DNA of 35,405 bases from Candidatus Saganbacteria bacterium. Lineage in GTDB: Bacteria; Margulisbacteria; WOR-1; O2-12-FULL-45-9; XYB2-FULL-48-7. The translations under genes were made by a program, and so were the position numbers. Below are positions 21,738-29,300 of the stretch, one piece after another. Numbering within the stretch: position 1 is the first letter of the stretch; each line of letters opens with the position of its first letter. The stretch covers positions 1-35,405 of the forward strand of contig JAFGHC010000020.1 in assembly GCA_016939335.1 (NCBI GenBank), written 5' to 3'. Under the pieces are notes generated by a model. The model did not search any database and was not told the origin of the DNA. It saw only the letters and a list, made by a program, of their open reading frames with translations.

Positions 21738-23870
21738 ATGGCAAGCGTATCGAAACCAGCGCGCGTCCCGGCGCCTATTTCCCCCCGTGAGTTGAACAGG
21801 CCGATCAGCGCCAGATTGGCGTCAATGGCTTGCTATATCCATCCTTCGGCGATCAGGGATGGCAATCTGATCGTCGGCGCCGAGTTGAGAGGCGTGCGCG
21901 CCGTGTTAAAAGGGGAAACGGCGACGGTCGGCGTCATCTGCGCCAAAAGTCATGTTCTGGAATCACAGGAACTGAGCGTTTTATTCCGGAAAAAGTCCAT
22001 AATTCTCCAGCTGGCCGGCACAACTGCGGAGGCGGCGGAGATTAAGCGGGAGATCCCCCAAAATTTGACTTTGACAGGTCTGCCGGTCTCGCCCGGTTTT
22101 GCGGCCGGGCCCGCCAGTATCCTGATCCCCGGGGAAAAAGCGCCTCAGGTCAGGCGTGAATTGACCGACGGCCAGATCGGGCCGGAGATCGGGAGATTGC
22201 AAAAGGCCGTTACTGCCGTTGTCGCCGATTACTCGGAACTGATCGCTAAAGCCGAGGGAGAAGGCGCCAAAGCGCTGCTGGAAGCGCATGTGGCGATGCT
22301 GATGGAGGCGGTCGGCCAGATCGAGGAATACATCCGCAGTGAAAAATGCAACGCGGAATATGCCGTCCACGTGGGTATTTCCCGCCGGGTGACGACGTTC
22401 AATAAAATGAGCGATCCCGCCTTCAGGGAAAAAGCGCTTGATTACCAGGGGTTTAGTACGAGGCTGAACAAATATTTATCGGGCGCGCCGGTTGCGCGCA
22501 GAGACAAGGCCGACGGCGAACCGGTCGTTTTGGTGGCGGAGGAATTTACGCCGGATGAAGTGATGGACGGCAAAAATATTGCGGCGATGGTGGCGGAGAA
22601 GGGCGGGCCGACTTCCCACGCGGCGGTCGTGGCCAAGGGTTTGAGGATCCCGTGCGTGCTTGGGATCGGCGGTTTGCTGAGCAAAATCGGCGAAGGGATG
22701 ACGGCCGCGGTTAACGGCATCAAAGGCGAGGTGGTGCTGAACCCATCGCCCGAAAGAATGGGAGAGATACACGCGCAAAAACAGCGGCATGACGCTTATA
22801 CGGCCAAGGTCAGGGACGTTGTCGCGGGGCGCAAATCCGCCACGGCCGACGGTCACGAGGTCAGGCTGGGAGCGAACCTTTTCAGCGTCAGGGAATACCC
22901 GGTGGCCAAAACGTTCGGGATTGACAACGTCGGCCTGGTCAGGACCGAGGGGGACGTTTTGAACCGCGCGGCCCTGCCGTCGGAAGACGAATTGGCCAGG
23001 GAATATTCTTCCATCGACGGCGAAGTCAAATTCCGGGCCCTCGACCTGGGGGGCGACAAGATCACGGATGCTCTCGCTTTGACAATGGGGATCGACATGG
23101 GCGAGGAAAACCCGCTGCTGGGCCTGCGGGGCATCCGCCTGATGGACCACAATGACGTCTTACGGGAGGTCTTCAAGTCCCAGATCAGGGCGTTCCTGCG
23201 CGCCAGCGGCCGAAATCCGCTGGCTTCCATCATGTTCCCGATGGTCAGCAGATTGCATGAGTTTGCCGACGCCAAAAAACTGGTGCGCCGGCAAATGGAA
23301 GAACTGACGGCGAAAAGGGTCAAATTCAATCCGAATATCAAGATCGGGGTCATGGCCGAAGTGCCGTCGGTCATCTTCTTTGCCGATCAGCTGGCGAAAG
23401 AAGCGGATTATATCAATATCGGGACCAATGACATGAGCCAGTACATGTTCGCCATCGACCGGGGCAATGCCGGCGTGGCGGGCCTGTACGATCCTTATCA
23501 TATTTCCCTGCTGGCCGGCGTCAGGCTGCTGATCGAGGCGGCCCACCGTCAGAAAAAAACCGTTTGCCTTTGCGGCGACATGGGAGCGGACCCGGTCGCG
23601 GTCCCGATCCTGGTCGGACTGGGCGTTAATGACTTGAGCATGAGCCCGTCAGAGGTCCCGAACGTTAAATATATTCTCAATTCGTTGCATTACAAGCAGA
23701 TGAGGGACTTCACCATGAAATTGTTCGAGGAGGGGAGCCCCTTGCTGCCCGGCGACGGCAAAACGTCGGCCCGGAACAAATTACTGGAGATAATGCTCGC
23801 TCAATTTCCGCTGGATGCCGTGGAAAGAATTACTTTGGTCTCCGGCAAACTTCTTTCCAAGCCGGTCTAG
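21738..23870 (+). CDS. ptsI: PEP-protein phosphotransferase (PTS enzyme I) with a degenerate HPr-like N-terminal domain
   Basis: A 710-residue protein. Residues 1-29 are a loose leader. Residues about 30-105 resemble a degenerate HPr: H35 sits in YIHPSAI instead of LHxRPAA, and AKSHVLESQELSVL aligns with the S46 region. Residues about 112-690 are a complete enzyme I: LTGLPVSPGFAAGPASI, phosphorylatable H294 in KGGPTSHAAVVAKGL, GLVRTEGDVLNR, RALDLGGDK, the PEP-binding IGTNDMSQYMFAIDR and C612 in CLCGDMGADP. It takes phosphate from PEP. No sugar permease (EII) genes are in the window, so a regulatory role or donation to unlinked partners is likely. The EI region is about normal length; the N-terminal fusion is the oddity. 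Its stop is one base from that of rho. Confidence 0.85.
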   Translation: MASVSKPARVPAPISPRELNRPISARLASMACYIHPSAIRDGNLIVGAELRGVRAVLKGETATVGVICAKSHVLESQELSVLFRKKSIILQLAGTTAEAAEIKREIPQNLTLTGLPVSPGFAAGPASILIPGEKAPQVRRELTDGQIGPEIGRLQKAVTAVVADYSELIAKAEGEGAKALLEAHVAMLMEAVGQIEEYIRSEKCNAEYAVHVGISRRVTTFNKMSDPAFREKALDYQGFSTRLNKYLSGAPVARRDKADGEPVVLVAEEFTPDEVMDGKNIAAMVAEKGGPTSHAAVVAKGLRIPCVLGIGGLLSKIGEGMTAAVNGIKGEVVLNPSPERMGEIHAQKQRHDAYTAKVRDVVAGRKSATADGHEVRLGANLFSVREYPVAKTFGIDNVGLVRTEGDVLNRAALPSEDELAREYSSIDGEVKFRALDLGGDKITDALALTMGIDMGEENPLLGLRGIRLMDHNDVLREVFKSQIRAFLRASGRNPLASIMFPMVSRLHEFADAKKLVRRQMEELTAKRVKFNPNIKIGVMAEVPSVIFFADQLAKEADYINIGTNDMSQYMFAIDRGNAGVAGLYDPYHISLLAGVRLLIEAAHRQKKTVCLCGDMGADPVAVPILVGLGVNDLSMSPSEVPNVKYILNSLHYKQMRDFTMKLFEEGSPLLPGDGKTSARNKLLEIMLAQFPLDAVERITLVSGKLLSKPV

Positions 23871-23871
23871 C

Positions 23872-25116
23872 CTACTTAGCGTCCGCCGACTCCATGAACG
23901 CCTTGTTCGTCTTGAACTGCTTGAGCCGCTCGATCAGCTGTTCGGTGGCGTCGACCGTCTCGTAGCTGTCCATCACCTTGCGCAGCAGCCACATCTTCTT
24001 GAGGTCCTTGTCCTCCATCAGCAGCTCTTCGCGCCGCGTGCCGGACAGCCGGACGTCGATCGCCGGGAAGATCCGCCGGTCGGCCAGCTTCCGGTTCAGG
24101 TGCAGTTCCATGTTGCCGGTCCCCTTGAATTCCTCGTAAATGATGTCGTCCATGCGCGAGCCGGTCTCGACCAAGGCCGTGGCGATGATCGTCAGGCTTC
24201 CCCCTTCCTCGATGTTGCGCGCCGCGCCGAAGAAGCGCTTCGGGCGGTGGAGCGAGGTCGGGTCGAGGCCGCCGGAGAGCGTCCGGCCGGACGGCGGGCA
24301 GACCAGGTTGTAGGCGCGGGCGAGGCGGGTGATCGAGTCGAGCAGGATGACGACGTCCTTGCCGGCCTCGACGATCCGCTTGGTCGATTCGAGCAGGAGC
24401 TCGGCGATCCGGATATGGTCCTCCGGCGGCTCGTCGAACGTCGAAGCGACGACTTCGCCCTTGACCGAGCGCTGCATGTCGGTCACTTCCTCCGGCCGCT
24501 CGTCGACCAGCAGGACCTTGATGACCGCGTCGGGGAAGTTATGGGTGATGCTGTTGGCGATGTTCTTCAGGACCGTCGTCTTGCCGGCCTTGGGGGGCGA
24601 GACGATCATGGCGCGCTGGCCGGCGCCGATCGGCGAGACCATGTCGATCAGGCGGGAGGCCATCGGGCAGCCCGGATATTCCAATGTATAGCGGCGGTTG
24701 GGGAAGATCGGCGTCAGGTTGTCGAACGGGACCCGCTGGCGGGCCTCTTCGGGGTTGACGCTGTTGATCGCCTCGATCTTGAGCAGGCTGTAATATTTTT
24801 CCCCTTCTTTCGGCGGGCGGACCTGGCCGGTGACGTAATCGCCGTTCTGCATGTCGAAGCGGCGGATCTGCGTCTGCGAAACGTAAACGTCCTCGCGGCT
24901 GGGGAGGTACCCCGCGGTGCGCAGGAAGCCGTAGTTCTCCGGCAGGATCTCCAGCACCCCTTTGGCGAACATGAAGCCGTTCTTTTCGGTCTGGGCTTCG
25001 AGGATCTTGAAAATCAGGTCGTGTTTCTTGAGCTGGCGCAGGTTGGAGATGTTCAGGTCCTTGGCGATGACGTAAAGCTCCTGCAGCGTTTTGCCTTCCA
25101 GTTCGACGATATCCAT
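23872..25116 (-). CDS. rho: Transcription termination factor Rho
   Basis: A 414-residue hexameric RNA helicase. It has a Rho N-terminal helical domain (residues 1-45, [20 protein letters not shown]) and the RNA-binding cold-shock-like domain ([20 protein letters not shown], then [20 protein letters not shown]). The ATPase domain follows, with P-loop [23 protein letters not shown] (Walker B region), the Q-loop side [10 protein letters not shown], the R-loop [20 protein letters not shown] and [28 protein letters not shown] precedes the ATG. It has its own promoter, with a leader of about 210 bases. The gene converges on the enzyme I gene with one base between stops, so the two 3' ends must overlap. 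Confidence 0.97.
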   Translation of the reverse strand: MDIVELEGKTLQELYVIAKDLNISNLRQLKKHDLIFKILEAQTEKNGFMFAKGVLEILPENYGFLRTAGYLPSREDVYVSQTQIRRFDMQNGDYVTGQVRPPKEGEKYYSLLKIEAINSVNPEEARQRVPFDNLTPIFPNRRYTLEYPGCPMASRLIDMVSPIGAGQRAMIVSPPKAGKTTVLKNIANSITHNFPDAVIKVLLVDERPEEVTDMQRSVKGEVVASTFDEPPEDHIRIAELLLESTKRIVEAGKDVVILLDSITRLARAYNLVCPPSGRTLSGGLDPTSLHRPKRFFGAARNIEEGGSLTIIATALVETGSRMDDIIYEEFKGTGNMELHLNRKLADRRIFPAIDVRLSGTRREELLMEDKDLKKMWLLRKVMDSYETVDATEQLIERLKQFKTNKAFMESADAK

Positions 25117-25303
25117 TTTAACCCCCCTTAGTTCTAATGAACAATTAACAATGACACAATGAACAACAAGGTTTTTATTGAATAATATCGCGAAGCGATA
25201 CCGCGTTGTTAATTGAGTGATTATTCATCGTTAATTTTGCCTGTTTTTTTGGGTCGAATAACATTATTATTTGCTGATTTGGGAAAAATTAGGACTCAAA
25301 AAA

Positions 25304-25320
25304 GAGGCCTTCGGGCCCGG
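25304..25320 (-). terminator. Terminator-like hairpin at the very start of the rho leader
   Basis: On the minus strand GGGCC-CGAA-GGCCT forms a short stem with a tetraloop, followed by CTTTTTT. It begins within about ten bases of the predicted rho transcription start. It could attenuate rho, whose expression is autoregulated in other bacteria, or cap the 5' end. The stem is only five pairs, so strength is uncertain. Confidence 0.45.
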
Positions 25321-25330
25321 AACAGTTATA

Positions 25331-25359
25331 ATAGTAACTTGCCCGAGCCGGTTTGTCAA
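25331..25359 (-). promoter_or_regulatory. rho promoter
   Basis: The minus strand has a perfect TTGACA (25354-25359) and TACTAT (25331-25336) spaced by 17 bases; TATTAT, three bases further on, is an alternative -10. The rest of the gap down to the rho start at 25116 holds a TATCGC-GAA-GCGATA hairpin (25187-25201) and AT-rich runs of AACAATGA-like words. No gene is visible there. Confidence 0.65.
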
Positions 25360-25422
25360 GCGTGATTTGAGTTTATAACAAAAAGCGCGCTTATTGGAGG
25401 TCTGCGACTAAGGAATGGGCTT

Positions 25423-25666
25423 GAGACCCCACACTAAAGTGTGTGGAATATAAGGCAAATAATTCCCCATACTTCAGTATGGGGTCCCGGATCTTACTTT
25501 TTGCAGGCATAAAGGGGGTGAGACCACACACTAAAGTGTGTGGAATATAGGGCAAATAATTACCCATACTTCAGTATGGGGTCCCGGATCTTACTTTTTG
25601 CAGGCATAAAGGGAGTGAGACCACACACTGAAGTGTGTGGAATATTCCCCAGACTTTAGTCTGGGG
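25423..25666 (+). repeat. Tandem array of 97-bp units with paired palindromes
   Basis: Units start at 25423, 25520 and 25617 with GAGACC, exactly 97 bases apart; the third is cut short by a different second palindrome. Each unit holds a first palindrome of the type CCACACACTAAAGTGTGTGG, a short AT-rich spacer (GGAATAT...AATAATT), a second palindrome of the type CCCCATACTTCAGTATGGGG, and a linker ending TTTTTGCAGGCATAAAGG. The first two units differ at only a few bases. The palindromes are the same family as at 5948-6039 and 11380-11425. Confidence 0.85.
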
Positions 25667-25900
25667 TTACAGCCAAAAAACATGAGAAGAAACGTGAAAG
25701 TTAAAGATATCCCCGCCGCTTGCGGTGCGGGTTACCTTATGGTGGCCGAAGGGGTAAGGGGCAATAAAGAAAGGGCTTGAAACCACACACTGAAGTGTGT
25801 GGAATATTCCCCAGACTTTAGTCTGGGGTTGCAAGCCTAAGAATTGGGAAAGAAACGGGAAGCTAAAGATACCCCACCGCTTGCGGTGGGGAGTTAGGTC
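25667..25900 (+). repeat. Composite palindromic repeat, copy 2
   Basis: The modules are: linker with GAGAAGAAACGTGAAAG, GC hairpin CCCCGCCGCTTGCGGTGCGG, the CCTTATGGTGGCCGAAGGGG linker, paired palindromes at 25783-25802 and 25809-25828, another linker, and a GC hairpin ending GGGGAGTTAGG. The region 11308-11491 has the same parts in the same order with only scattered differences. No protein-coding frame is convincing. With the tandem array it explains most of the 840-base gap between rho and tRNA-Leu(CAA). Confidence 0.8.
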
Positions 25901-25913
25901 ATTGTGTGCGGGA

Positions 25914-25951
25914 GAACCGGCACGGGGATAAACCCCACCTGATTTTGAGCC
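25914..25951 (-). pseudogene. Partial, decayed copy of the adjacent tRNA-Leu(CAA)
   Basis: The stretch contains GATAAACCCCACC followed by GATTTTGAG, which match the variable arm and the 3' part of the anticodon arm of the tRNA at 25959-26043. Before that comes a diverged T-arm (GAGAACCGGCACG against GAGTTGAACCGACACG). The acceptor stem and the 5' half are missing. It lies eight bases from the 3' end of the intact tRNA, in the same orientation, and cannot fold as a tRNA. Confidence 0.75.
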
Positions 25952-25958
25952 ATAAAAA

Positions 25959-26043
25959 TGCCGCCGGTCGGAGTTGAACCGACACGAGGATAAACCCCAC
26001 CAGATTTTGAGTCTAGCGCGTCTGCCAGTTCCGCCACGGCGGC
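25959..26043 (-). tRNA. tRNA-Leu (anticodon CAA)
   Basis: On the minus strand the acceptor GCCGCCG pairs with CGGCGGC plus discriminator A. The D-arm region GGCGGAACTGGCAGACGCG matches that of the other tRNA-Leu in this window. The anticodon stem CTAGA/TCTGG encloses CTCAAAA with anticodon CAA. A long variable arm (GGGGTTTATCC) and T-loop GTTCAACTC follow. CCA is not encoded. A decayed partial copy lies directly after its 3' end. Confidence 0.95.
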
Positions 26044-26067
26044 ATGCCAAGGCCCCGTCCGGTCCCA

Positions 26068-26097
26068 ATTATACCTGATTTACACGCCGCCCGGCAA
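26068..26097 (-). promoter_or_regulatory. Promoter of tRNA-Leu(CAA)
   Basis: On the minus strand TTGCCG (26092-26097) and a perfect TATAAT (26068-26073) are 18 bases apart. The predicted start lies about 18 bases before the 5' end of the tRNA. Confidence 0.6.
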
Positions 26098-26159
26098 GCG
26101 GCTCCGCGTTCGGACGAATCGGTGAAATTCTCTCTGCCGTTTTACGATGGATTTATGGC

Positions 26160-27395
26160 ATGAATCGCTTTATCAATTTAGCGCTCTCTCCGTTCCCGGT
26201 GGCGCGCGGTTTTGCGGAAATCGCCGGCTATTCATGGAGGAACAGGAGAGCAATTCGGAGGGACGAGGCCAAGAGCCCAACTCTTCAGGAGCAAAAGGTT
26301 GCGAGCGCGGTCCATAAGGCGGTTGCCGCGGGGGCGGCAATTGCCGACGCGATCTCCGCTTCAAATGAGGCAAACGAATTCCTGTCTGCTAACGGCCCGC
26401 GTTCCATGGCGGCAATACTGCATCGTCATCCCAGCCTGGGCCGTGAACCGGCCCAGGTTGAGGCAATTGAAAATTGGGTTTCCGCAAAATGTTGGGATGA
26501 CAGCTATGCCAAGTTTGGTGACCCGGGGAACTTGGCCAGTGAATATGTCGTGGAGAATTACCAAAGAAGTTCTTTCGAGGCATTTGACGGGATTATACCG
26601 TCCCCTCCAGCAACGAAAAAAATCATGGAAGCGGGTTGCGGGACCGCGAAAGTATTGTTGGGCTGGCTTGAGCGGCATCGGGCGGCGGGGGTTTCCGGGG
26701 TGGGGATCGATATGTCCGGGAAGGCGGTGGAAGTCGCGCGCCGGGGCGCCAAGCTTAAGGGGCTGGGGGATGAGACGGTCAGGATCGAACAAGGCAATAT
26801 TTTTGAATTGGCCGAGAAACATAGAGAAAGTTACGACGTTGTTTTCAATAACGGGGTGATCGAGCATTACCGCTCCGGTTATGACGAAGTGATCCGGCAG
26901 ATGGCCGCGGCGGTCAAACCGGGTGGGTCGGTCATAGTCGCGGTTCCCAGTTGGCATTCTTTTTCGGGAAGAATGCGTTTCTTTTCTTACGGCTTAAACC
27001 CCCGGAAATTCAAAGCCGACAAAAGATATATCTACGCTCCTTTTCGCTACGAAGTGCCGCAAACCATCGGAGAGTTAAGGACTGTGATGGAAGCGCAGGG
27101 ATTAAGGGGATTTGAATTTGCCGGATGGTCGCCGCTGAAACATTTTCGGCGGGGCTTCCCCGTCTGGAAAAACTGGGAAAATACCGGGCCGAAGAAGATA
27201 GTCACTCCCAAAGACAAAGACGCATTGAAGGCCTGGGGCGAAAGAAGCGAAGAATGGCTGGCGAAGCATGTGGCGCCGGTTTTTTCAAGCCGTTCGGTGA
27301 AAAAGGCGCTGGAAGAGTATTTTAAAGGCACGAGTAAAGATTGGTTTTTGGCTTTATTTGGGAATTCTTTTATTGTCAGAGGGCTCAAGCCCTAG
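26160..27395 (+). CDS. Class I SAM-dependent methyltransferase of unknown substrate
   Basis: A 411-residue protein. The first 150 residues are mostly helical and not recognised. The Rossmann methyltransferase core begins at motif I, MEAGCGTAKVLLGWL (about 156-170), with the acidic end of strand 2 in GVGIDMSGKAVEVARRGA, then NVVFN-type motif IV (YDVVFNNGVIEHYRSG, about 226-241) and KPGGSVIVAVPSWHSF. The C-terminal 150 residues (RYIYAPFRYEVPQTIGEL onward) follow the methylase core as in Methyltransf_11/25 proteins that act on small molecules or lipids. It stands alone between the tRNA gene and a convergent gene, so context gives no substrate. Codon use still fits the GC-rich part of the window but is less GC-biased than the hydrogenase genes. 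Confidence 0.8.
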   Translation: MNRFINLALSPFPVARGFAEIAGYSWRNRRAIRRDEAKSPTLQEQKVASAVHKAVAAGAAIADAISASNEANEFLSANGPRSMAAILHRHPSLGREPAQVEAIENWVSAKCWDDSYAKFGDPGNLASEYVVENYQRSSFEAFDGIIPSPPATKKIMEAGCGTAKVLLGWLERHRAAGVSGVGIDMSGKAVEVARRGAKLKGLGDETVRIEQGNIFELAEKHRESYDVVFNNGVIEHYRSGYDEVIRQMAAAVKPGGSVIVAVPSWHSFSGRMRFFSYGLNPRKFKADKRYIYAPFRYEVPQTIGELRTVMEAQGLRGFEFAGWSPLKHFRRGFPVWKNWENTGPKKIVTPKDKDALKAWGERSEEWLAKHVAPVFSSRSVKKALEEYFKGTSKDWFLALFGNSFIVRGLKP

Positions 27396-27420
27396 TCAAG
27401 ATATCGTATTTATTCGCCGC

Positions 27421-27870
27421 TCATTCCGCGATCTCGATCTTTCTGACCGCGTAATACCGCTTCGGGTCCAGCCGCAGCGCTCCTTTGACCGAATATTTGC
27501 CCGGTTTGACCCGGGCGGTCCCGGCCCAGCCCGCCTCATAGCTGGCCGTTCCTCCCGGCCCCAGTTTAAACGGCGTGATCATCAGGGCGAAGACTTTGCC
27601 GGCCGACCAGCGCCAGACAACCTTGCCCGCTTTGTCGGTAATGATAAAATCGTATTTTTGCGCGGAGCTTAATCGGCCGGCAACCGGTCGGCCCGATCTG
27701 TTTTTCACGGAGAGCGTCATTTTGACCGGTTCGCCGGCGCGGTAAACGCTTTTATCGGTCAGCAGTTTGAGCGTTAGCGGGGAGTTTTTAGCCGCGCCGG
27801 CCGGCCATGACGCCAGCAGAAGCAGAAAGATCGCCGACCGGACCAGGATATGACCGAAATTTCTTTGCAC
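27421..27870 (-). CDS. Secreted protein with a BsuPI-like proteinase-inhibitor domain
   Basis: A 149-residue protein with an N-terminal signal peptide (residues 1-27, ending in PAGAA). The rest is one beta-rich domain: YRAGEPVKMTLSVKNRSGRP, then KYDFIITDKAGKVVWRWSAG, GGTASYEAGWAG and KPGKYSVKGAL. This matches the BsuPI family, named for an intracellular proteinase inhibitor of Bacillus subtilis, though most bacterial members are uncharacterised exported proteins. The start is GTG, preceded by CGGGGGC. An inhibitor role is not shown. It is the last gene before the base composition drops. Confidence 0.72.
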   Translation of the reverse strand: MQRNFGHILVRSAIFLLLLASWPAGAAKNSPLTLKLLTDKSVYRAGEPVKMTLSVKNRSGRPVAGRLSSAQKYDFIITDKAGKVVWRWSAGKVFALMITPFKLGPGGTASYEAGWAGTARVKPGKYSVKGALRLDPKRYYAVRKIEIAE

Positions 27871-27978
27871 CGTTAGCCCCCGGGGCTTATTGTAGCATGG
27901 TTTTTAACTTGACCCCGGCTCGTAAATAACCAATAACCAAGGGACAATAACCAAACAAAATTCAAGCGCCAAAAAACA

Positions 27979-28042
27979 CTACACAGAAGGTAGGTTTGTC
28001 GAAGCAGCGGTTTTTTCTCCCCCATACGTCGAAAAAACCGCT
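27979..28042 (+). repeat. 65-bp two-hairpin direct repeat, left copy
   Basis: The unit has a small hairpin (CTAC...GTAG) followed by GTTTGTCGAAGC and a large hairpin with arms AGCGGTTTTTTC and GAAAAAACCGCT around a TCCCCCATACG-type loop. A copy in the same orientation lies at 33065-33129 with only three substitutions and one extra A. It sits 15 bases beyond the stop of the last gene of the NurA-HerA-DruA-like operon. The left neighbour (27900-27978) is a run of AATAACCAA-type words without a gene. Confidence 0.85.
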
Positions 28043-28057
28043 TCTAACATGAAAATA

Positions 28058-29299
28058 TTATATTTCAAAGTGTTGTGGCGAGAAGTCCGCAACTCGTTTA
28101 ACAACTTCACTATTCTGTTTGCGCATATCTAGCCATCTTGTGCGCCAATATTTAACCAGCTTTCTGAGGGGGATATTCCTATAAATTGGATTCACCGTAT
28201 CATCGTTTAGAAATCTTTTCCAATTCACCATTAGAGGCATTGCGAATAATCCTCGTTTAAATGAATGTTTTAAAATTACATCGGGATTCATATTAAGCAT
28301 GTCACATGCTGTTCGGATAACCCGCATGCGCCAATTAGGGCCTTCTCCAAACTTATGAGATATATCATACCCTTTGTCTTTTAACATCTCTCGCATTGAA
28401 GAAAATGTCTCATTTGAAATATGCAGAGAACCAAATCCAGAGGTTGTCCCGATGGGCTTAAATAGCAATGAGCCTTGATATTTTAATCGGTTATACTGCG
28501 AACTATTCAACCCATAGAGACTTGTTGTCATTATCATGGCCAAATCGGATACCCGGCTCCGCCCACTAATTATTGTTTTGGCATTTGCATATTTCTTCTT
28601 ATATATTTCCCTTAGCTCGTTTGATGATAATAAATATGAGATCAATTTTCCGCCGAGCAAATCATTATATGGTGGTAGTGCACCCACAACATATGCGTCC
28701 ATCAAGTAAATAATTCTATTGGTCCTCATATTAATTTTCCAGCCGATCCATTTATCTCGCGCTGGAATATGAATAATACTGCTCCCAATTGCTGCTATTC
28801 CTATAACAGGGGTATTAGGAAGCCCCTTGTCTCTAATCAATATTCTAATTCTGCGTCCAACATAATCTGACGAAGGAGAACTCCAATAGTAACGAAACAT
28901 TCTAAACAAATCGTTTTGCTTTTGTGTTTCGCATACTTCAATAATAGGGTCTATTACTGACTTGAGGGCATCCATGCCAGTTGCTAAATTCTGTCGCGCA
29001 AATTCAATATGTTTATCAATCCACGTTCTATTGTCTCGAATCATTTCATCCCGCTTAAAAGCCATTCCTTTCTTGACGACAACTTTTTCATATCCATCGG
29101 GAGGGATAAGCTCAAAAGAATTGCTTGAATTCGAATTAAACGACCACCCCAATCTAAGCAAATCGCGAATAAGTAAGAGGGTTGTTTTTTCAGCAAGCGG
29201 GCTATTTTCAGGTATTCCTGATAAAAAGATATTATCAATAGCTGTGCGCAAGCTGGATCGGGGCTCTATTAGATCATTTGGGACGGTTAACCCACTCAT
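28058..29299 (-). CDS. DUF4338-family protein related to DruA of the Druantia defence system
   Basis: About 413 residues from the ATG at 29299, one base after the upstream stop; in-frame ATGs at 29323 and 29353 would overlap that gene, and none has a clear ribosome binding site. The family region shows FRYYWSSP, VIGIAAIGSSIIHIPARDKW then IGW, LMDAYVVGALPPYNDLLGGK, and MIMTTSLYGLNSSQYNRLKY. That series (a DRWIGW-like motif, a 'GALPPY..LLGGKL' helix and a 'TTS..G.SS.YNRL' motif) is what I know from DUF4338/DruA proteins. Their biochemical activity is unknown to me. It is the third gene of an operon with NurA- and HerA-like genes. No DruE-type helicase is nearby, so this is not a standard Druantia locus. 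Confidence 0.72.
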   Translation of the reverse strand: MSGLTVPNDLIEPRSSLRTAIDNIFLSGIPENSPLAEKTTLLLIRDLLRLGWSFNSNSSNSFELIPPDGYEKVVVKKGMAFKRDEMIRDNRTWIDKHIEFARQNLATGMDALKSVIDPIIEVCETQKQNDLFRMFRYYWSSPSSDYVGRRIRILIRDKGLPNTPVIGIAAIGSSIIHIPARDKWIGWKINMRTNRIIYLMDAYVVGALPPYNDLLGGKLISYLLSSNELREIYKKKYANAKTIISGRSRVSDLAMIMTTSLYGLNSSQYNRLKYQGSLLFKPIGTTSGFGSLHISNETFSSMREMLKDKGYDISHKFGEGPNWRMRVIRTACDMLNMNPDVILKHSFKRGLFAMPLMVNWKRFLNDDTVNPIYRNIPLRKLVKYWRTRWLDMRKQNSEVVKRVADFSPQHFEI

Positions 29300-29300
29300 A

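Noticed and set aside
25427-25828. CRISPR array
   Set aside because: The repeated palindromes are about 20 bp, come in two alternating types and have repeated, not unique, spacers. No cas gene is nearby.
25667-26068. 133-codon minus-strand open frame over tRNA-Leu(CAA)
   Set aside because: It covers a tRNA gene, a tRNA fragment and palindromic repeats. The frame is open by chance.
27875-27894. Extended -10 (TGCTACAAT) with the AGCCCC-C-GGGGCT palindrome before the BsuPI-like gene
   Set aside because: The predicted start falls inside the palindrome and no -35 box is visible, so neither promoter nor attenuator is secure.
27979-28042. Bidirectional terminator for the defence operon
   Set aside because: The T-run is in the 5' arm of the stem and not after it, and the same unit recurs upstream of the island. 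A repeat element explains it better.
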